Translations under genes and position numbers: made by a program
Notes under the pieces: model-generated
Database searches by the model: none
What the model was told of the DNA's origin: nothing
Seen by the model: the letters and a program-made list of their open reading frames with translations, nothing else
Part shown: piece after piece, positions 28,567 to 38,697 of the stretch
How positions within the stretch are numbered: position 1 is the first letter of the stretch
How the letters are laid out: each line of letters opens with the position of its first letter
From: an uncultured bacterium
GTDB taxonomy: Bacteria > Bacteroidota > Bacteroidia > Bacteroidales > Bacteroidaceae
DNA: 64,000 nt
Reading direction: 5' to 3'
Assembly: GCA_946546825.1 (NCBI GenBank)
Contig: CAMNOK010000002.1
Location: forward strand, 1 to 64,000

Positions 28567-31179
28567 TTATTGCATGAGGAAGGCCATGATGCCTCGCATG
28601 ATGGTGTTGCGCAGACGACGGTCTTGTATGCATTCCAAGGGGAAGCCTATGGTGAAAGCATGATAGTCGTTGCCCTTATAGGCCACAGCGGCACTACATC
28701 CGTCGCTATATTGCATTGCACAGAAGGCTCCCGGTACAGGCACCAATATGTCGGGCGAGGTACAGGCATAGTGCTTCTCGTTCAGCTGACGGTAAATCTG
28801 AAACTGCTTGCCAAGGCCGTTGACTTGATTGTTGACATTTTCACGATCGTTGCCTCCGTGACTTATTTTTAAGATGTCGGCCAGAAACTGGCGTTCTTCA
28901 TCGTTGTTCATGTCAGTGCCCACATACGAACCACTGACCAGCAGACGGCCTCCTTGAGCAGCAAAGCGGCGCATTTGAAGACTGAGAGCTTCTGAGATGG
29001 TCTTGTAGTGTTTCAACTGATAGGGCACATCGCGCTCCAATCCGAGAATCAGATCCATACAATCGTAGTCTTCCAGTTTCATCATGCCGTTTTCCACGCA
29101 GCTCTTTGTGCAACTCACGATGTTGTATCGTCCGGCAGAAGCAATGGCTTCCGCATGCTCTTTTACAAACGAGAAGTCGTTACCGGCAATGAAGGTTCCC
29201 GCCAGATTGTTGTTGCAATAACCAAGCCCACCTTCTCCCTCTATGCCAATCATGTTGACATCGAAGCACTCTTGGTAGCCTGCCCATCCTGCCGTCAAGC
29301 CGTAGGATACACCGGGGTCTTCCGCCAAGTCGAAACCTTGTTCTTCCTCATTGTCACGAATAGCAGGACCTGACAGACGCTGGAATCCGTTGACAATAAG
29401 TACGGTCGGGGCTTTTTCATGATGATAAACTACCGAAACGGTTTCTGAGGGGAAACTCTCTCCACCCTTGTTAACGGCCGTCACTCGAAAGTTATACTGA
29501 ATGTCGGGTTTCAAGTTGACCATTACGGCATTGGTTTGCACGTTGATGCCATTATCGAAATCATCGTCACCAATGGCCAAATAGACATTATAGGATGTTG
29601 GCAAGGCAGTCTTTTCTAATGGGTCGCTCACGCCTTGCCAGGTAAGTCTCACCTTGCCTCCCTTTTCAAGTTTGGCATGGATGTTAACAGGTGGCAATGG
29701 CTGGACAACGGCTTGCTCATCGTGATTCTTGCAGATGTATTTGAGAAGGGTCTTATAGATGCATCGCGCAAGGGTGAAACGGAAGTTAGGATCTTGCCCG
29801 TAGCGCATGTCGGGAAAGTTCTGGTGGGACAAAGTTTCCAAAATGGCTGACGGGACCTCGGGGCAGCGTGTCTCTGAATAGTTGCGATCCCAAAGATATC
29901 GACGCGACCAGTTGCCGTAGATGGCCGTCATCTCATTGGTGACATTGCTAAGTAGTGATTCTGCCAAGTCGTAGGACATCGTACGCGGCTTACCAGCATT
30001 TAGCAAACCATCGTGAAAGCCTGTGGTACAAATGGCCAGCGAACCGACGAGATGGGTGCGCTCAGGATCGAAGCCGGCATCGCTATGAACTGCTAAGGAG
30101 AGCTCAAACGGAACCTTCTTGCCCTGTAGGGTGGGCATATATACCGAGCCGCCTCCCAGCCAGTTGGACATGTGGGAGCGGGCGTTGATGTCATCTCCAT
30201 AGTCATCGGCGCCATCCTTGGTGCTATAGACGCTATAGGGTGCTCCCGCCCATTGTGCATAGTAGCGTGAACCTTCCAAGGCGCGGGGGAGCCCACTTAC
30301 AAACCCCTCACGCTCAATATTGCCCATACCGCCTCCAAATCGGACGGCATCGGTCGTCACCACGCCGTCGTGATGACACAAATTGCTGACAATGACGCAA
30401 TTGCGGTCGTTGCATCCGGCATCGAAGTCGAAGGTGCCCAAATAGACCCATGTCCCGCCCCCCATCTGCTGGTTTACATGAAAGACGGTCTTCTGTCCTT
30501 TGTGGACAACGGTATATTGAGCGTCGGGTACGCTCTCCTCTGTTGTCTGATAGCTGACATACACGGCATGTCGGCCAGCTTCTTTCAGAAGAGGACGATA
30601 GATGGTTTCTGTGACATGCTTTTTCTTCTTGGTTGTAGGAATCATGAGAGCCGTTCCCGATTGAAAGGGGGCATCACCGTCCTTTAAATTGCCCTGAGGA
30701 ATGGCGAAGCCAGGCTCATCAGTCGGCGTCCAGTCATATCTTGAGGCGTTTACAATATAATATGGAGTGGCCGACTTCTGGTCGTTGTCAACGATGACCT
30801 CTTCCTTCTGCCAGTCGCGCTCGCGGGGTGTGAATACCACCGCACCTGCATTTTCCAGCATGGGAATGAGATAGGGCACAACGATGGTTTGTGTGAAGAG
30901 ATCTTCTGTGGTACCGAAGAGTAGGGGGCGCTGCCATTTCCAGATACCTTTCTTCAGGTCGAAATAGCGGCCATGGCTTGCCCACAGCGTGATGTGGCGA
31001 TTTTGAAGCCCTTGCTCAATCTTGTTGGGTTTAGATATGTTTTTCACCCACGGTTGTCCGCGGTATTCAATGTTATCCCATCCATTTTCTTTCTGTGCGT
31101 CTGCTGGTATCAATCCTAATATTATTAGCATGGTGAGCAACAGAGCCCTTTTTATCTCGTGTGACATCTTTCTAATCAA
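28567..31179 (-). CDS. Large secreted N-acetylmuramoyl-L-alanine amidase / golvesin-C-like / FN3 protein ('xanthan lyase'-type annotation)
   Basis: 870 aa; ITLWASHGRYFD and SLLSNVTNEMTA amidase-like regions; golvesin-like RHAVYVSYQTT; FN3 PDIQYNFRVTAVNKGGES. Confidence 0.7.
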   Translation of the reverse strand: MIRKMSHEIKRALLLTMLIILGLIPADAQKENGWDNIEYRGQPWVKNISKPNKIEQGLQNRHITLWASHGRYFDLKKGIWKWQRPLLFGTTEDLFTQTIVVPYLIPMLENAGAVVFTPRERDWQKEEVIVDNDQKSATPYYIVNASRYDWTPTDEPGFAIPQGNLKDGDAPFQSGTALMIPTTKKKKHVTETIYRPLLKEAGRHAVYVSYQTTEESVPDAQYTVVHKGQKTVFHVNQQMGGGTWVYLGTFDFDAGCNDRNCVIVSNLCHHDGVVTTDAVRFGGGMGNIEREGFVSGLPRALEGSRYYAQWAGAPYSVYSTKDGADDYGDDINARSHMSNWLGGGSVYMPTLQGKKVPFELSLAVHSDAGFDPERTHLVGSLAICTTGFHDGLLNAGKPRTMSYDLAESLLSNVTNEMTAIYGNWSRRYLWDRNYSETRCPEVPSAILETLSHQNFPDMRYGQDPNFRFTLARCIYKTLLKYICKNHDEQAVVQPLPPVNIHAKLEKGGKVRLTWQGVSDPLEKTALPTSYNVYLAIGDDDFDNGINVQTNAVMVNLKPDIQYNFRVTAVNKGGESFPSETVSVVYHHEKAPTVLIVNGFQRLSGPAIRDNEEEQGFDLAEDPGVSYGLTAGWAGYQECFDVNMIGIEGEGGLGYCNNNLAGTFIAGNDFSFVKEHAEAIASAGRYNIVSCTKSCVENGMMKLEDYDCMDLILGLERDVPYQLKHYKTISEALSLQMRRFAAQGGRLLVSGSYVGTDMNNDEERQFLADILKISHGGNDRENVNNQVNGLGKQFQIYRQLNEKHYACTSPDILVPVPGAFCAMQYSDGCSAAVAYKGNDYHAFTIGFPLECIQDRRLRNTIMRGIMAFLMQ

Positions 31180-31726
31180 TAAGTCCTGTACAGAACTGAT
31201 CGGGGTTCTTTCCTTTGTAATCCTTGAAATATCTTTTGATTTCTTTCATCTCGGCCTCTACGTCGCCAGTTGGACGGAAACTGCGCGTACATTCTATTAC
31301 CTTGCGCTCAAAGTCAAGTCCATAGAGTAATACGGGGATGTCGGCCTTTTGGGCAATGAAGTAAAAACCCTTCTTCCAATCGGTGTTCAGAGAACGGGTT
31401 CCCTCGGGGGTGATGCAGAGACAGAAATGATTTGCCTTTTTAGCCGTTTCTGCCAGGTTGTCGGTCATACTGGTGTGTTTGTCGCGCCACACGGGAATAC
31501 CTCCCATCCGACGGAAAAGAATGCCCAGGGGACCTATAAACCATTCTTTCTTCATCAGAAAGTTTACATGCAGGCCTTCTGCCCGCATGTAAAGTTGCCC
31601 GATGACAAAGTCCCAGTTACTGGTATGCGGTGCCAGGCATATAATGTATTTGTCGGGGTGGTCAACGGTTACGTTTTTCTTCCATCCTAACTTTTGATAC
31701 AAAATCCATTGAAAAAAATTTCTCAT
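31172..31726 (-). CDS. 1-acyl-sn-glycerol-3-phosphate acyltransferase family protein
   Basis: 184 aa; HTSNWD (HX4D) and PEGTRS motifs. Confidence 0.88.
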   Translation of the reverse strand: MRNFFQWILYQKLGWKKNVTVDHPDKYIICLAPHTSNWDFVIGQLYMRAEGLHVNFLMKKEWFIGPLGILFRRMGGIPVWRDKHTSMTDNLAETAKKANHFCLCITPEGTRSLNTDWKKGFYFIAQKADIPVLLYGLDFERKVIECTRSFRPTGDVEAEMKEIKRYFKDYKGKNPDQFCTGLID

Positions 31727-31735
31727 GTACTTTTT

Positions 31736-32008
31736 TTAATGCAGGTTGTTGATGTGGTCAACGATTTCATCCACCTGCTTGTTGAAGTCGTTGATGAGCA
31801 CTTGAAAGTATTTCTTGGCAGGCATCCCCGGCTCAGGATGGGAGACTCTGCATGTAAAGTCATTGTTGATACGAAGTATTGATGCTAAAAGGTTTTCAAC
31901 ATCTTTTTTATCGGCCTTCCCACCATAAAGCGACATAGCGATGCATTCTGCAAAGAGACAGGAGCTTAACTGCGAAATCTCTCTCTTAAGTTTTCTTCTG
32001 TTTGCCAT
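31736..32008 (-). CDS. Small conserved hypothetical protein
   Basis: Likely start MANRRKLKREISQLSS at 32008 within the 31736-32035 ORF. Confidence 0.6.
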   Translation of the reverse strand: MANRRKLKREISQLSSCLFAECIAMSLYGGKADKKDVENLLASILRINNDFTCRVSHPEPGMPAKKYFQVLINDFNKQVDEIVDHINNLH

Positions 32009-32134
32009 AAGTTGAATTTTAATTTGAAAGTCCAAAGTTATGGAAAAAATCTGTAAACACCAAGTTTTTCCATAAAAAATGTTTTAAGAAGTTCAATTCT
32101 TTCGTTTTTCTTTCCATATCTCGTGGAAATATTA

Positions 32135-32143
32135 TAAATTTGC
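32135..32143 (+). promoter_or_regulatory. -7 element TAAATTTGC upstream of pfp
   Basis: TAnnTTTGC match 45 nt before ATG 32188. Confidence 0.5.
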
Positions 32144-32187
32144 AGCTTCATAAAGAATGTTTTTCTCTTTTATTTAATAAGCAAGTT

Positions 32188-33828
32188 ATGGAAATAAGCA
32201 TTTTGCAAAAAGAAAGAGCTGCCTACCAGCCTAAGCTCCCCAAAGGTCTCCAGGGTGCTGTGAAGGTTCAGGAAGGTGCAGCAACACAGAGCGTTGGTGA
32301 TCAGGAGGAAATCAAGAAACTGTTTCCCAACACTTACGGAATGCCTCTCGTAGAGTTTGTTCCCGGCGACGTGGCCAATGCCAAGAAGATGAATGTCGGT
32401 ATCATCCTTAGTGGTGGTCAGGCTCCTGGTGGACACAATGTTATCTGCGGTCTCTTCGATGCCGTCAAGAAGCTCAACCCGGAAAATCGTGTGTTCGGTT
32501 TCCTCATGGGTCCTGGCGGTCTCGTTGACCACAACTACATGGAGCTCACCTCCGACCTGATTGACCAGTATCGCAACACCGGCGGCTTCGACATGATTGG
32601 ATCCGGACGTACCAAGCTGGAGAAGGAAGACCAGTTTGAGAAAGGTCTTGAGATTATTCGTGAACTTGACATCAAGGCTATCGTTATCATTGGTGGCGAT
32701 GACTCCAATACAAACGCATGTGTTTTGGCCGAATACTATGCAGCCAAGAAATATGGCGTTCAGGTCATCGGTTGCCCGAAGACCATTGACGGCGACTTGA
32801 AGAACGACCAGATTGAAACTTCTTTCGGTTTCGATACTGCTACCAAGACCTATGCCGAACTCATTGGTAACATTGAGCGCGACTGTAACTCAGCTCGCAA
32901 ATACTGGCATTTCATAAAGCTGATGGGACGCTCTGCCAGCCACATCGCCCTGGAGTGTGCCCTGCAGGTTCAGCCCAACATCTGTATTGTCAGTGAGGAA
33001 GTAGAGGCTAAAGACCTCTCCCTGAACGATATCGTTGAACAAATCAGTGAGGCTATCTGCTATCGTGCTTCCAAGGGCTGGAACTTCGGTACTGTGCTCA
33101 TTCCAGAGGGACTCATCGAGTTTATTCCCGCCATCGGCCGTCTCATTCAGGAACTCAACGATCTGCTGGCCGCTCATGGAAATGACTACAAAGACCTCGA
33201 CAAACAGGCCCAGCGTGAATATATTCTCGCTCACCTCAGTGCTGAGAACCGTTCCACTTTCGAGACATTGCCCGAAGGCGTTGCTCGCCAGTTGTCTCTC
33301 GACCGTGACCCCCACGGCAACGTACAGGTGTCACTCATCGAAACTGAGAAACTGCTCTCCGAGATGGTTGATGCAAAGCTTGCTCAGTGGAAGAAGGAAG
33401 GCAAATATACAGGTAAGTTCTCGGCCTTGCACCACTTCTTCGGCTACGAAGGACGTTGCGCTGCTCCGTCTAACTTTGATGCTGATTACTGCTATGCTCT
33501 GGGTGTCAGTGCTGCCCAACTCATAGCCAATGGCAAAACGGGCTACATGGCAATTGTGAAGAATACCACGGCTCCCACCGACGAGTGGAAGGCCGGCGGT
33601 GTGCCCATCACGATGATGATGAACATGGAGCGTCGTAATGGTGAAATGAAGCCTGTCATCCGCAAGGCTCTCGTTGAACTTGACGGCAAACCCTTCAAGG
33701 CTTTCGCTGCCAAGCGTGATCAATGGGCTAAGGAGACATGCTTTGTCTATCCCGGCCCGATTCAGTACTGGGGCCCATCTTCAGTCTGCGACCGTACTAC
33801 CTGCACACTGAAACTGGAACAGGAATAA
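32188..33828 (+). CDS. pfp: Diphosphate--fructose-6-phosphate 1-phosphotransferase
   Basis: Start [51 protein letters not shown] motifs. Confidence 0.93.
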   Translation: MEISILQKERAAYQPKLPKGLQGAVKVQEGAATQSVGDQEEIKKLFPNTYGMPLVEFVPGDVANAKKMNVGIILSGGQAPGGHNVICGLFDAVKKLNPENRVFGFLMGPGGLVDHNYMELTSDLIDQYRNTGGFDMIGSGRTKLEKEDQFEKGLEIIRELDIKAIVIIGGDDSNTNACVLAEYYAAKKYGVQVIGCPKTIDGDLKNDQIETSFGFDTATKTYAELIGNIERDCNSARKYWHFIKLMGRSASHIALECALQVQPNICIVSEEVEAKDLSLNDIVEQISEAICYRASKGWNFGTVLIPEGLIEFIPAIGRLIQELNDLLAAHGNDYKDLDKQAQREYILAHLSAENRSTFETLPEGVARQLSLDRDPHGNVQVSLIETEKLLSEMVDAKLAQWKKEGKYTGKFSALHHFFGYEGRCAAPSNFDADYCYALGVSAAQLIANGKTGYMAIVKNTTAPTDEWKAGGVPITMMMNMERRNGEMKPVIRKALVELDGKPFKAFAAKRDQWAKETCFVYPGPIQYWGPSSVCDRTTCTLKLEQE

Positions 33829-33842
33829 ATCTGATATTTACC

Positions 33843-33883
33843 AGTAGGGCCGATGACTGTTTCACCGGCCCTACTTTTTCTTT
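33843..33883 (+). terminator. Intrinsic terminator AGTAGGGCCG...CGGCCCTACT TTTTCTTT
   Basis: 10-bp perfect GC-rich stem and T tract after pfp. Confidence 0.85.
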
Positions 33884-33887
33884 ATCT

Positions 33888-34739
33888 ATGAACAAGAAAA
33901 CCAGAAAGTCACGCAAACACCATCGCCATGGGTCTGTCTTCCATCTCCTTCCTCGTTGGACGTGGTGGTTGGGCGGCATCGCTATGGGAGTGTTCTATGT
34001 ATGGGCTTTCTACTATTTCTTTGTCGGGCCGACGGGCTTCCGTTGGCGTGCGCTCTATGGCGATGCCAACTATCCGGAAGGCTATGAGATTCATGGCATA
34101 GACATTTCTCACTATCAAGGCACTATCGACTGGGATGCGCTTCGTGGAGCACAAATCGACGGATGTCCTTTGCGCTTCATTATTATCAAGTCAACGGAAG
34201 GCTCCACCAAGACCGACAGCCGCTTCAAGGTGAACTTTGAAGAAGCGCGTGAACATGGATTCATTCGTGGTGCTTACCACTTCTGGAGCAATCGCTCTTC
34301 TGCACGCTCGCAAGCCTATTATTTCCTGGAGAAAGTGCAACTGGAAGACGGCGACCTGCCACCTGTTCTCGATATTGAACACATGCCGAAGAACAGGTCG
34401 ATAGAAGACTTCCAGCGCGACGTGCTTACCTGGCTTCACATTGTGGAAGACCGCTATCATGTGAAGCCCATCATCTATACTTACTATAAATTTAAGGAAC
34501 TCTACCTGAGTGCGCCAGTCTTCGATGACTATCCTTATTGGATTGCTCACTACTATGTCGATGAAGTCAAGTACAAGGGACCATGGAAGTTCTGGCAACA
34601 CACAGATGCCGGACGTTTGCCCGGCATCAAAGGGTATGTTGACTTCAATATCTATAATGGTTCATACTATGACCTGAAACAGCTCACCATTGGCAGTGAT
34701 GAGGAAGATGAAGACGAAGAGGTTTTTGAAGAACTGTAG
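33888..34739 (+). CDS. Glycoside hydrolase family 25 lysozyme with N-terminal TM anchor
   Basis: IHGIDISHYQGTIDWDAL, FIIIKSTEG, PPVLDIEHMP motifs. Confidence 0.9.
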   Translation: MNKKTRKSRKHHRHGSVFHLLPRWTWWLGGIAMGVFYVWAFYYFFVGPTGFRWRALYGDANYPEGYEIHGIDISHYQGTIDWDALRGAQIDGCPLRFIIIKSTEGSTKTDSRFKVNFEEAREHGFIRGAYHFWSNRSSARSQAYYFLEKVQLEDGDLPPVLDIEHMPKNRSIEDFQRDVLTWLHIVEDRYHVKPIIYTYYKFKELYLSAPVFDDYPYWIAHYYVDEVKYKGPWKFWQHTDAGRLPGIKGYVDFNIYNGSYYDLKQLTIGSDEEDEDEEVFEEL

Positions 34740-34770
34740 CAGTATCCTTTTCTGAAAGATGTAGAAACTT

Positions 34771-35637
34771 TCATTGAAGGGCCAAAATCAGGCAGGCCCA
34801 TTGGTCTTCCACTTTTCTTCCTTTCTCTTGAAGTCCGTACTTGGCAGCTTCTTCAAGCAACAGCGGAATGTCATCTTCATAGAAACCGCTCAGAACAAGT
34901 GTGGCTCCGATGTTCATGACATCCTTAAACTGAGGAAGGTCGGCCAGCAGAATGTTGCGGTTGATGTTGGCCACAACTACATCGAAGACACCGCTGACAT
35001 GGGAAAGTACACTTGCATTACCATGAAAGACGGAGAACCCTTTTACCTTGTTGATATCGGCATTGTGTTTGGCATTCTCCACGGCCCACTCGTCAATATC
35101 GTAGCCTACGGCTTCTACTGCGCCAAGCTTCAATGCCGCAATGCTCAGGATGCCAGTTCCGCAACCGCAGTCGAGCAGACGCTTGTCTTTCAGAGATAGG
35201 TTTGTCAGTGCACTCACTACCATGCGGGTGGTTTGGTGAGTGCCGGTGCCAAAGGCCATGCGTGCCTCTATACCTATTAGAACCTGGTAGCCTTCATGTT
35301 CTTGCGGAAGAGGGCGACGAGCGTCGAAGATGAGCACTCTGCCGTCAACGTCTATCGGCTCAAAACCTTCTTCTTCCCATGTGGTGTTCCAATTTGTTTC
35401 GGGCACTTCTTCCAGTGTATAGCTGATGCAGACTTTCTCAATGGGGAAGTCGGCAATGCCTTCGTCCAACTTACTTCTGTCAAATAGTTCTGTCTGTGCG
35501 TAACCGTCAAGTCCGGCTGGAGTATCTTCAAACGACTCGAAGCCGGCTTCTCCGGCCAAGGCTGCTAAAAGGTCTTTGGCGGCTTCTCTCACATTATCCT
35601 CGCAGGTAATGTTGAATCTTGCGGCTGTATATTTCAT
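34771..35637 (-). CDS. prmA: Ribosomal protein L11 methyltransferase
   Basis: 288 aa; AFGTGTHQTTRM and LLDCGCGTGILSIAA. Confidence 0.93.
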   Translation of the reverse strand: MKYTAARFNITCEDNVREAAKDLLAALAGEAGFESFEDTPAGLDGYAQTELFDRSKLDEGIADFPIEKVCISYTLEEVPETNWNTTWEEEGFEPIDVDGRVLIFDARRPLPQEHEGYQVLIGIEARMAFGTGTHQTTRMVVSALTNLSLKDKRLLDCGCGTGILSIAALKLGAVEAVGYDIDEWAVENAKHNADINKVKGFSVFHGNASVLSHVSGVFDVVVANINRNILLADLPQFKDVMNIGATLVLSGFYEDDIPLLLEEAAKYGLQEKGRKVEDQWACLILALQ

Positions 35638-35661
35638 ACTTTCTATTGTTTAAAAAACACT

Positions 35662-35670
35662 GCAAAATTA
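35662..35670 (-). promoter_or_regulatory. -7 element TAATTTTGC (minus) for prmA
   Basis: Plus-strand GCAAAATTA 25 nt from the prmA start. Confidence 0.5.
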
Positions 35671-35774
35671 TAAAAAATAGGGAAAAACCTATCACTGTTT
35701 AGGGTTTTTCCGTAACTTTGTGTGCATTTTATTCATAATTTTGCGATGACAACAGTAAAAGAAAGGAAATAAAT

Positions 35775-36800
35775 ATGTCTATTCGAGCTTTATTTCTTAC
35801 GGTATCGTTTGTTTTCGTCATGCCTGTCGTGATAATGGCACAGGATGACCTATACTTCGTCCCAAAGACGAAGGCGCAGAAACAAGCGGAACAGGAAGCT
35901 TACGAGAAAGCTTTGTTAAAGCGTCACTATCGTTATGTAAAGAGCCGTCGCGATGTGGATGAGTACAATCGTCGTGCTCCCTTGCAGAGCACGATTGAGA
36001 ATATACAGGAAGATGGTACAGCCGATGATATCATCGACTTCGATGGCGAGACCGGTGTCTATCCCGACTCGTTGGCTGTCGATACGGCCTTTTCCTCTCT
36101 TCCGGAGGCCGGTGCTCCTGATGAAGACTTCACTTACAGCCGTCGGCTCAGTCGCTTTGAAAACTTCATGCCTTGGTACACTGCGACTTATCCGTGGTAC
36201 GACAGCTGGTACGGTTTGTGGGCCGACCCTTGGTATGACCCTTGGTTCTATGGTTACCGTGGCTATCGTTCCTATTGGCGCTCGGCTTATTGGGGATGGT
36301 ATGATCCGTGGTATAACGACTACTATGGTTTTTACAGTCCTTGGTTTAGTAGTTGGTATTATCCTTATTATGGCTGGGCATGGAGAGCTCCTTATTATGG
36401 CTATGCTTATTATGGACATCACGGGGGGCATGGTCACGGTTATGGATATCACGGAGGGGCGATATTGCCCCACTTTGGCACGGGCCGCTCTTCGTTGGCA
36501 GGTCGTACCACAACAGTGCGCGACCGACATCACACTGGTAACCAGAAAAATCCTAACCTCACCTCCGGACGTTCGCGCAATAGTTCATATAATGCCCAAA
36601 GTCGCTTCAACCGCTCTTCTGCCACGCTGACAATTCCGCAACAGTCGGGCACGGTCAATCGTTCTGCAACATCCAGTTGGGGCTCTTCAGGCTCGGGCAG
36701 CTTCTCTCGTTCGGGAGGTTTCGGAGGTTCTCACGGAGGTGGTGGCTCCTTTGGTGGTGGCTCCCGTGGAGGTGGCGGAGGCTTCGGTGGCAGACGCTAA
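35775..36800 (+). CDS. Secreted low-complexity protein: Trp/Tyr-rich middle, Gly/Ser/Arg-rich C-terminus
   Basis: Signal peptide; repeated WYDPWY-type motifs; tail SGSGSFSRSGGFGGSHGGGGSFGGGSRGGGGGFGGRR. Confidence 0.75.
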   Translation: MSIRALFLTVSFVFVMPVVIMAQDDLYFVPKTKAQKQAEQEAYEKALLKRHYRYVKSRRDVDEYNRRAPLQSTIENIQEDGTADDIIDFDGETGVYPDSLAVDTAFSSLPEAGAPDEDFTYSRRLSRFENFMPWYTATYPWYDSWYGLWADPWYDPWFYGYRGYRSYWRSAYWGWYDPWYNDYYGFYSPWFSSWYYPYYGWAWRAPYYGYAYYGHHGGHGHGYGYHGGAILPHFGTGRSSLAGRTTTVRDRHHTGNQKNPNLTSGRSRNSSYNAQSRFNRSSATLTIPQQSGTVNRSATSSWGSSGSGSFSRSGGFGGSHGGGGSFGGGSRGGGGGFGGRR

Positions 36801-36859
36801 ACAGGAGATTTAAAGATCAGCTTGTCATTCAATAAGTAAATAACAATACAAATATTACA

Positions 36860-38476
36860 TTGTATATGAAAAAGATTTTCATAATAGTTATCGGGGGCTT
36901 GGTAACAAGTCTTTCAGCCATAGCACAGGAAACTTATGAGAATGCCCGAATCTCGGACAACGACTTGAATGGTACTGCCCGCTATGTGGGTATGGGAGGA
37001 GCCATGGACGCTCTGGGCGCCGATATCTCTACGATGTCCTCCAATCCGGCAGGAACCGCGCTGTTTCGTCGTTCGGCAGCCAGCGTCTCGGGAGGACTTG
37101 TCATGCAGAGCGGAACAGAAAAATTCACTGAAGGAAAGAAAACGGAGATGAGCTTCGACCAGTTGGGGTTTGTCATTGCCAAGGAGGTGTCGCAAAACGC
37201 CTGGCTCAATTTCGGTATCAATTATCATAAAAGCAAGAATTTCAACCAGATTCTTCGTGCCACCGGACGTATGGCTGACGGGGCATCGCAGGGTAGGGTG
37301 AGCTACGACAAAGGTGCTTATGGCAATGTGGTAGGCTTGAACGACATCCATTCCAATCCCAATCATCCTCTCGGACAAGAGGTTTATAGCAGCAATCCCT
37401 GTTTCAACCAGCTGGATTGGCTCTACTATAATTCTGTGGTCTATAATCCGGTAATCGAGCCAACGGCTCCTTTCGTATATCATGGAGCTGAAGCCTATGA
37501 CTTCGGACGTTCCCAGCGAGGCTTCATTGCCGCTTACGACTTCAATGTGTCAGGTAACTATGACGACCGCTTCTATTTGGGCCTGACTTTTGGAATCAAG
37601 GATGTTCACTACCGCAACTATTCTGAATACGCAGAGCTCTATGGAGCGAACACGCCTCAATTGGGAGGTATTCTGCTGGAAGACCACCGAAAGATTACCG
37701 GCACCGGATATGACTTGACGTTGGGCCTCATCTACCGTCCTATTGATGCGTCTCCCTTCCGTATCGGCTTGTCTGTCAAGACACCAACCTTCTACGACCT
37801 GAAGTCGAAGAACTATACGGCTATGTTTATTGATACAAATGAGGCTAACGATTATTACCAAGGTCCTTCTGGGCTCGACATTGAAAACACTTATGAATAT
37901 AAGATATACACCCCTTGGCAGTTCGGCCTAAGCGTCGGTCATACCATAGGCAGTGAACTGGCACTCGGTGCTTCGGTCGATTATGCTGACTATCGCTTTA
38001 CCAACAGCCGCATAGATGATTTTGGCTATGATGATTATTATTATGATGGTGCTGACGACGGCACTCATTCAGACAGTGAGATGAACCACAACACAAAGGG
38101 CGTTATGAAGGGAACTTTTACTTTCAAGCTTGGCGGTGAGTATAAGTTTACGCCAGAGGTGGCCCTCCGGCTGGGTTATAACTATATCACACCGCGCTAT
38201 AAGAGCAGTGGCTACAAGGACGGCATGCTCTACTCGCCGGGCAACAACTTCATGTCCACATCCGACTATACCAACTGGAAGTCCACCAATCGTATCACTG
38301 CCGGTTTGGGTTATAGTCATAAGAAGCTATCGGTTGATTTGGCTTATCAGTTCAGTCAGACAGACGGCACGTTTCATCCATTCTTTGATGCCCTTGATAT
38401 AACCAACTGTGCCGAGGCGGTCAAGGTAAGCAACAAACGTCACCAACTGCTAATGACTGTTGGTTGCCGATTTTAA
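36860..38476 (+). CDS. OmpP1/FadL/TodX family outer membrane protein
   Basis: 538 aa; RYVGMGGAMDALGADISTMSSNPAGTALFR N-terminus, beta-barrel C-terminus. Confidence 0.85.
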   Translation: MYMKKIFIIVIGGLVTSLSAIAQETYENARISDNDLNGTARYVGMGGAMDALGADISTMSSNPAGTALFRRSAASVSGGLVMQSGTEKFTEGKKTEMSFDQLGFVIAKEVSQNAWLNFGINYHKSKNFNQILRATGRMADGASQGRVSYDKGAYGNVVGLNDIHSNPNHPLGQEVYSSNPCFNQLDWLYYNSVVYNPVIEPTAPFVYHGAEAYDFGRSQRGFIAAYDFNVSGNYDDRFYLGLTFGIKDVHYRNYSEYAELYGANTPQLGGILLEDHRKITGTGYDLTLGLIYRPIDASPFRIGLSVKTPTFYDLKSKNYTAMFIDTNEANDYYQGPSGLDIENTYEYKIYTPWQFGLSVGHTIGSELALGASVDYADYRFTNSRIDDFGYDDYYYDGADDGTHSDSEMNHNTKGVMKGTFTFKLGGEYKFTPEVALRLGYNYITPRYKSSGYKDGMLYSPGNNFMSTSDYTNWKSTNRITAGLGYSHKKLSVDLAYQFSQTDGTFHPFFDALDITNCAEAVKVSNKRHQLLMTVGCRF

Positions 38477-38505
38477 GTTAAAAAACAGAAAGAATTCGAA
38501 AAACA

Positions 38506-38538
38506 TTTGCGAGAGAGGGGAAAAATGATTATTTTTGC
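38506..38538 (+). promoter_or_regulatory. Promoter TTTG-N20-TATTTTTGC with no recognisable gene downstream
   Basis: TTTG 38506-38509, TATTTTTGC 38530-38538. Confidence 0.6.
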
Positions 38539-38606
38539 ATACGGTTAATAAAAACAAAATCATAATTATTTGTTTTTTAGTGGTTAATTTAGTTTTAGTA
38601 AGTATG

Positions 38607-38642
38607 GAAAAAAGGATTTGTCGTGAGACAAGTCCTTTTTTC
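38607..38642. terminator. Bidirectional terminator GAAAAAAGGATTTGTC-GTGA-GACAAGTCCTTTTTTC
   Basis: 16-bp stem with one G.U pair, A tract and T tract on the two sides; between convergent genes. Confidence 0.85.
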
Positions 38643-38697
38643 TTGTTCGTTCAGCACGAACATATTCTAATGGGTGAGAGTCCCCAACGCGCCTCGA

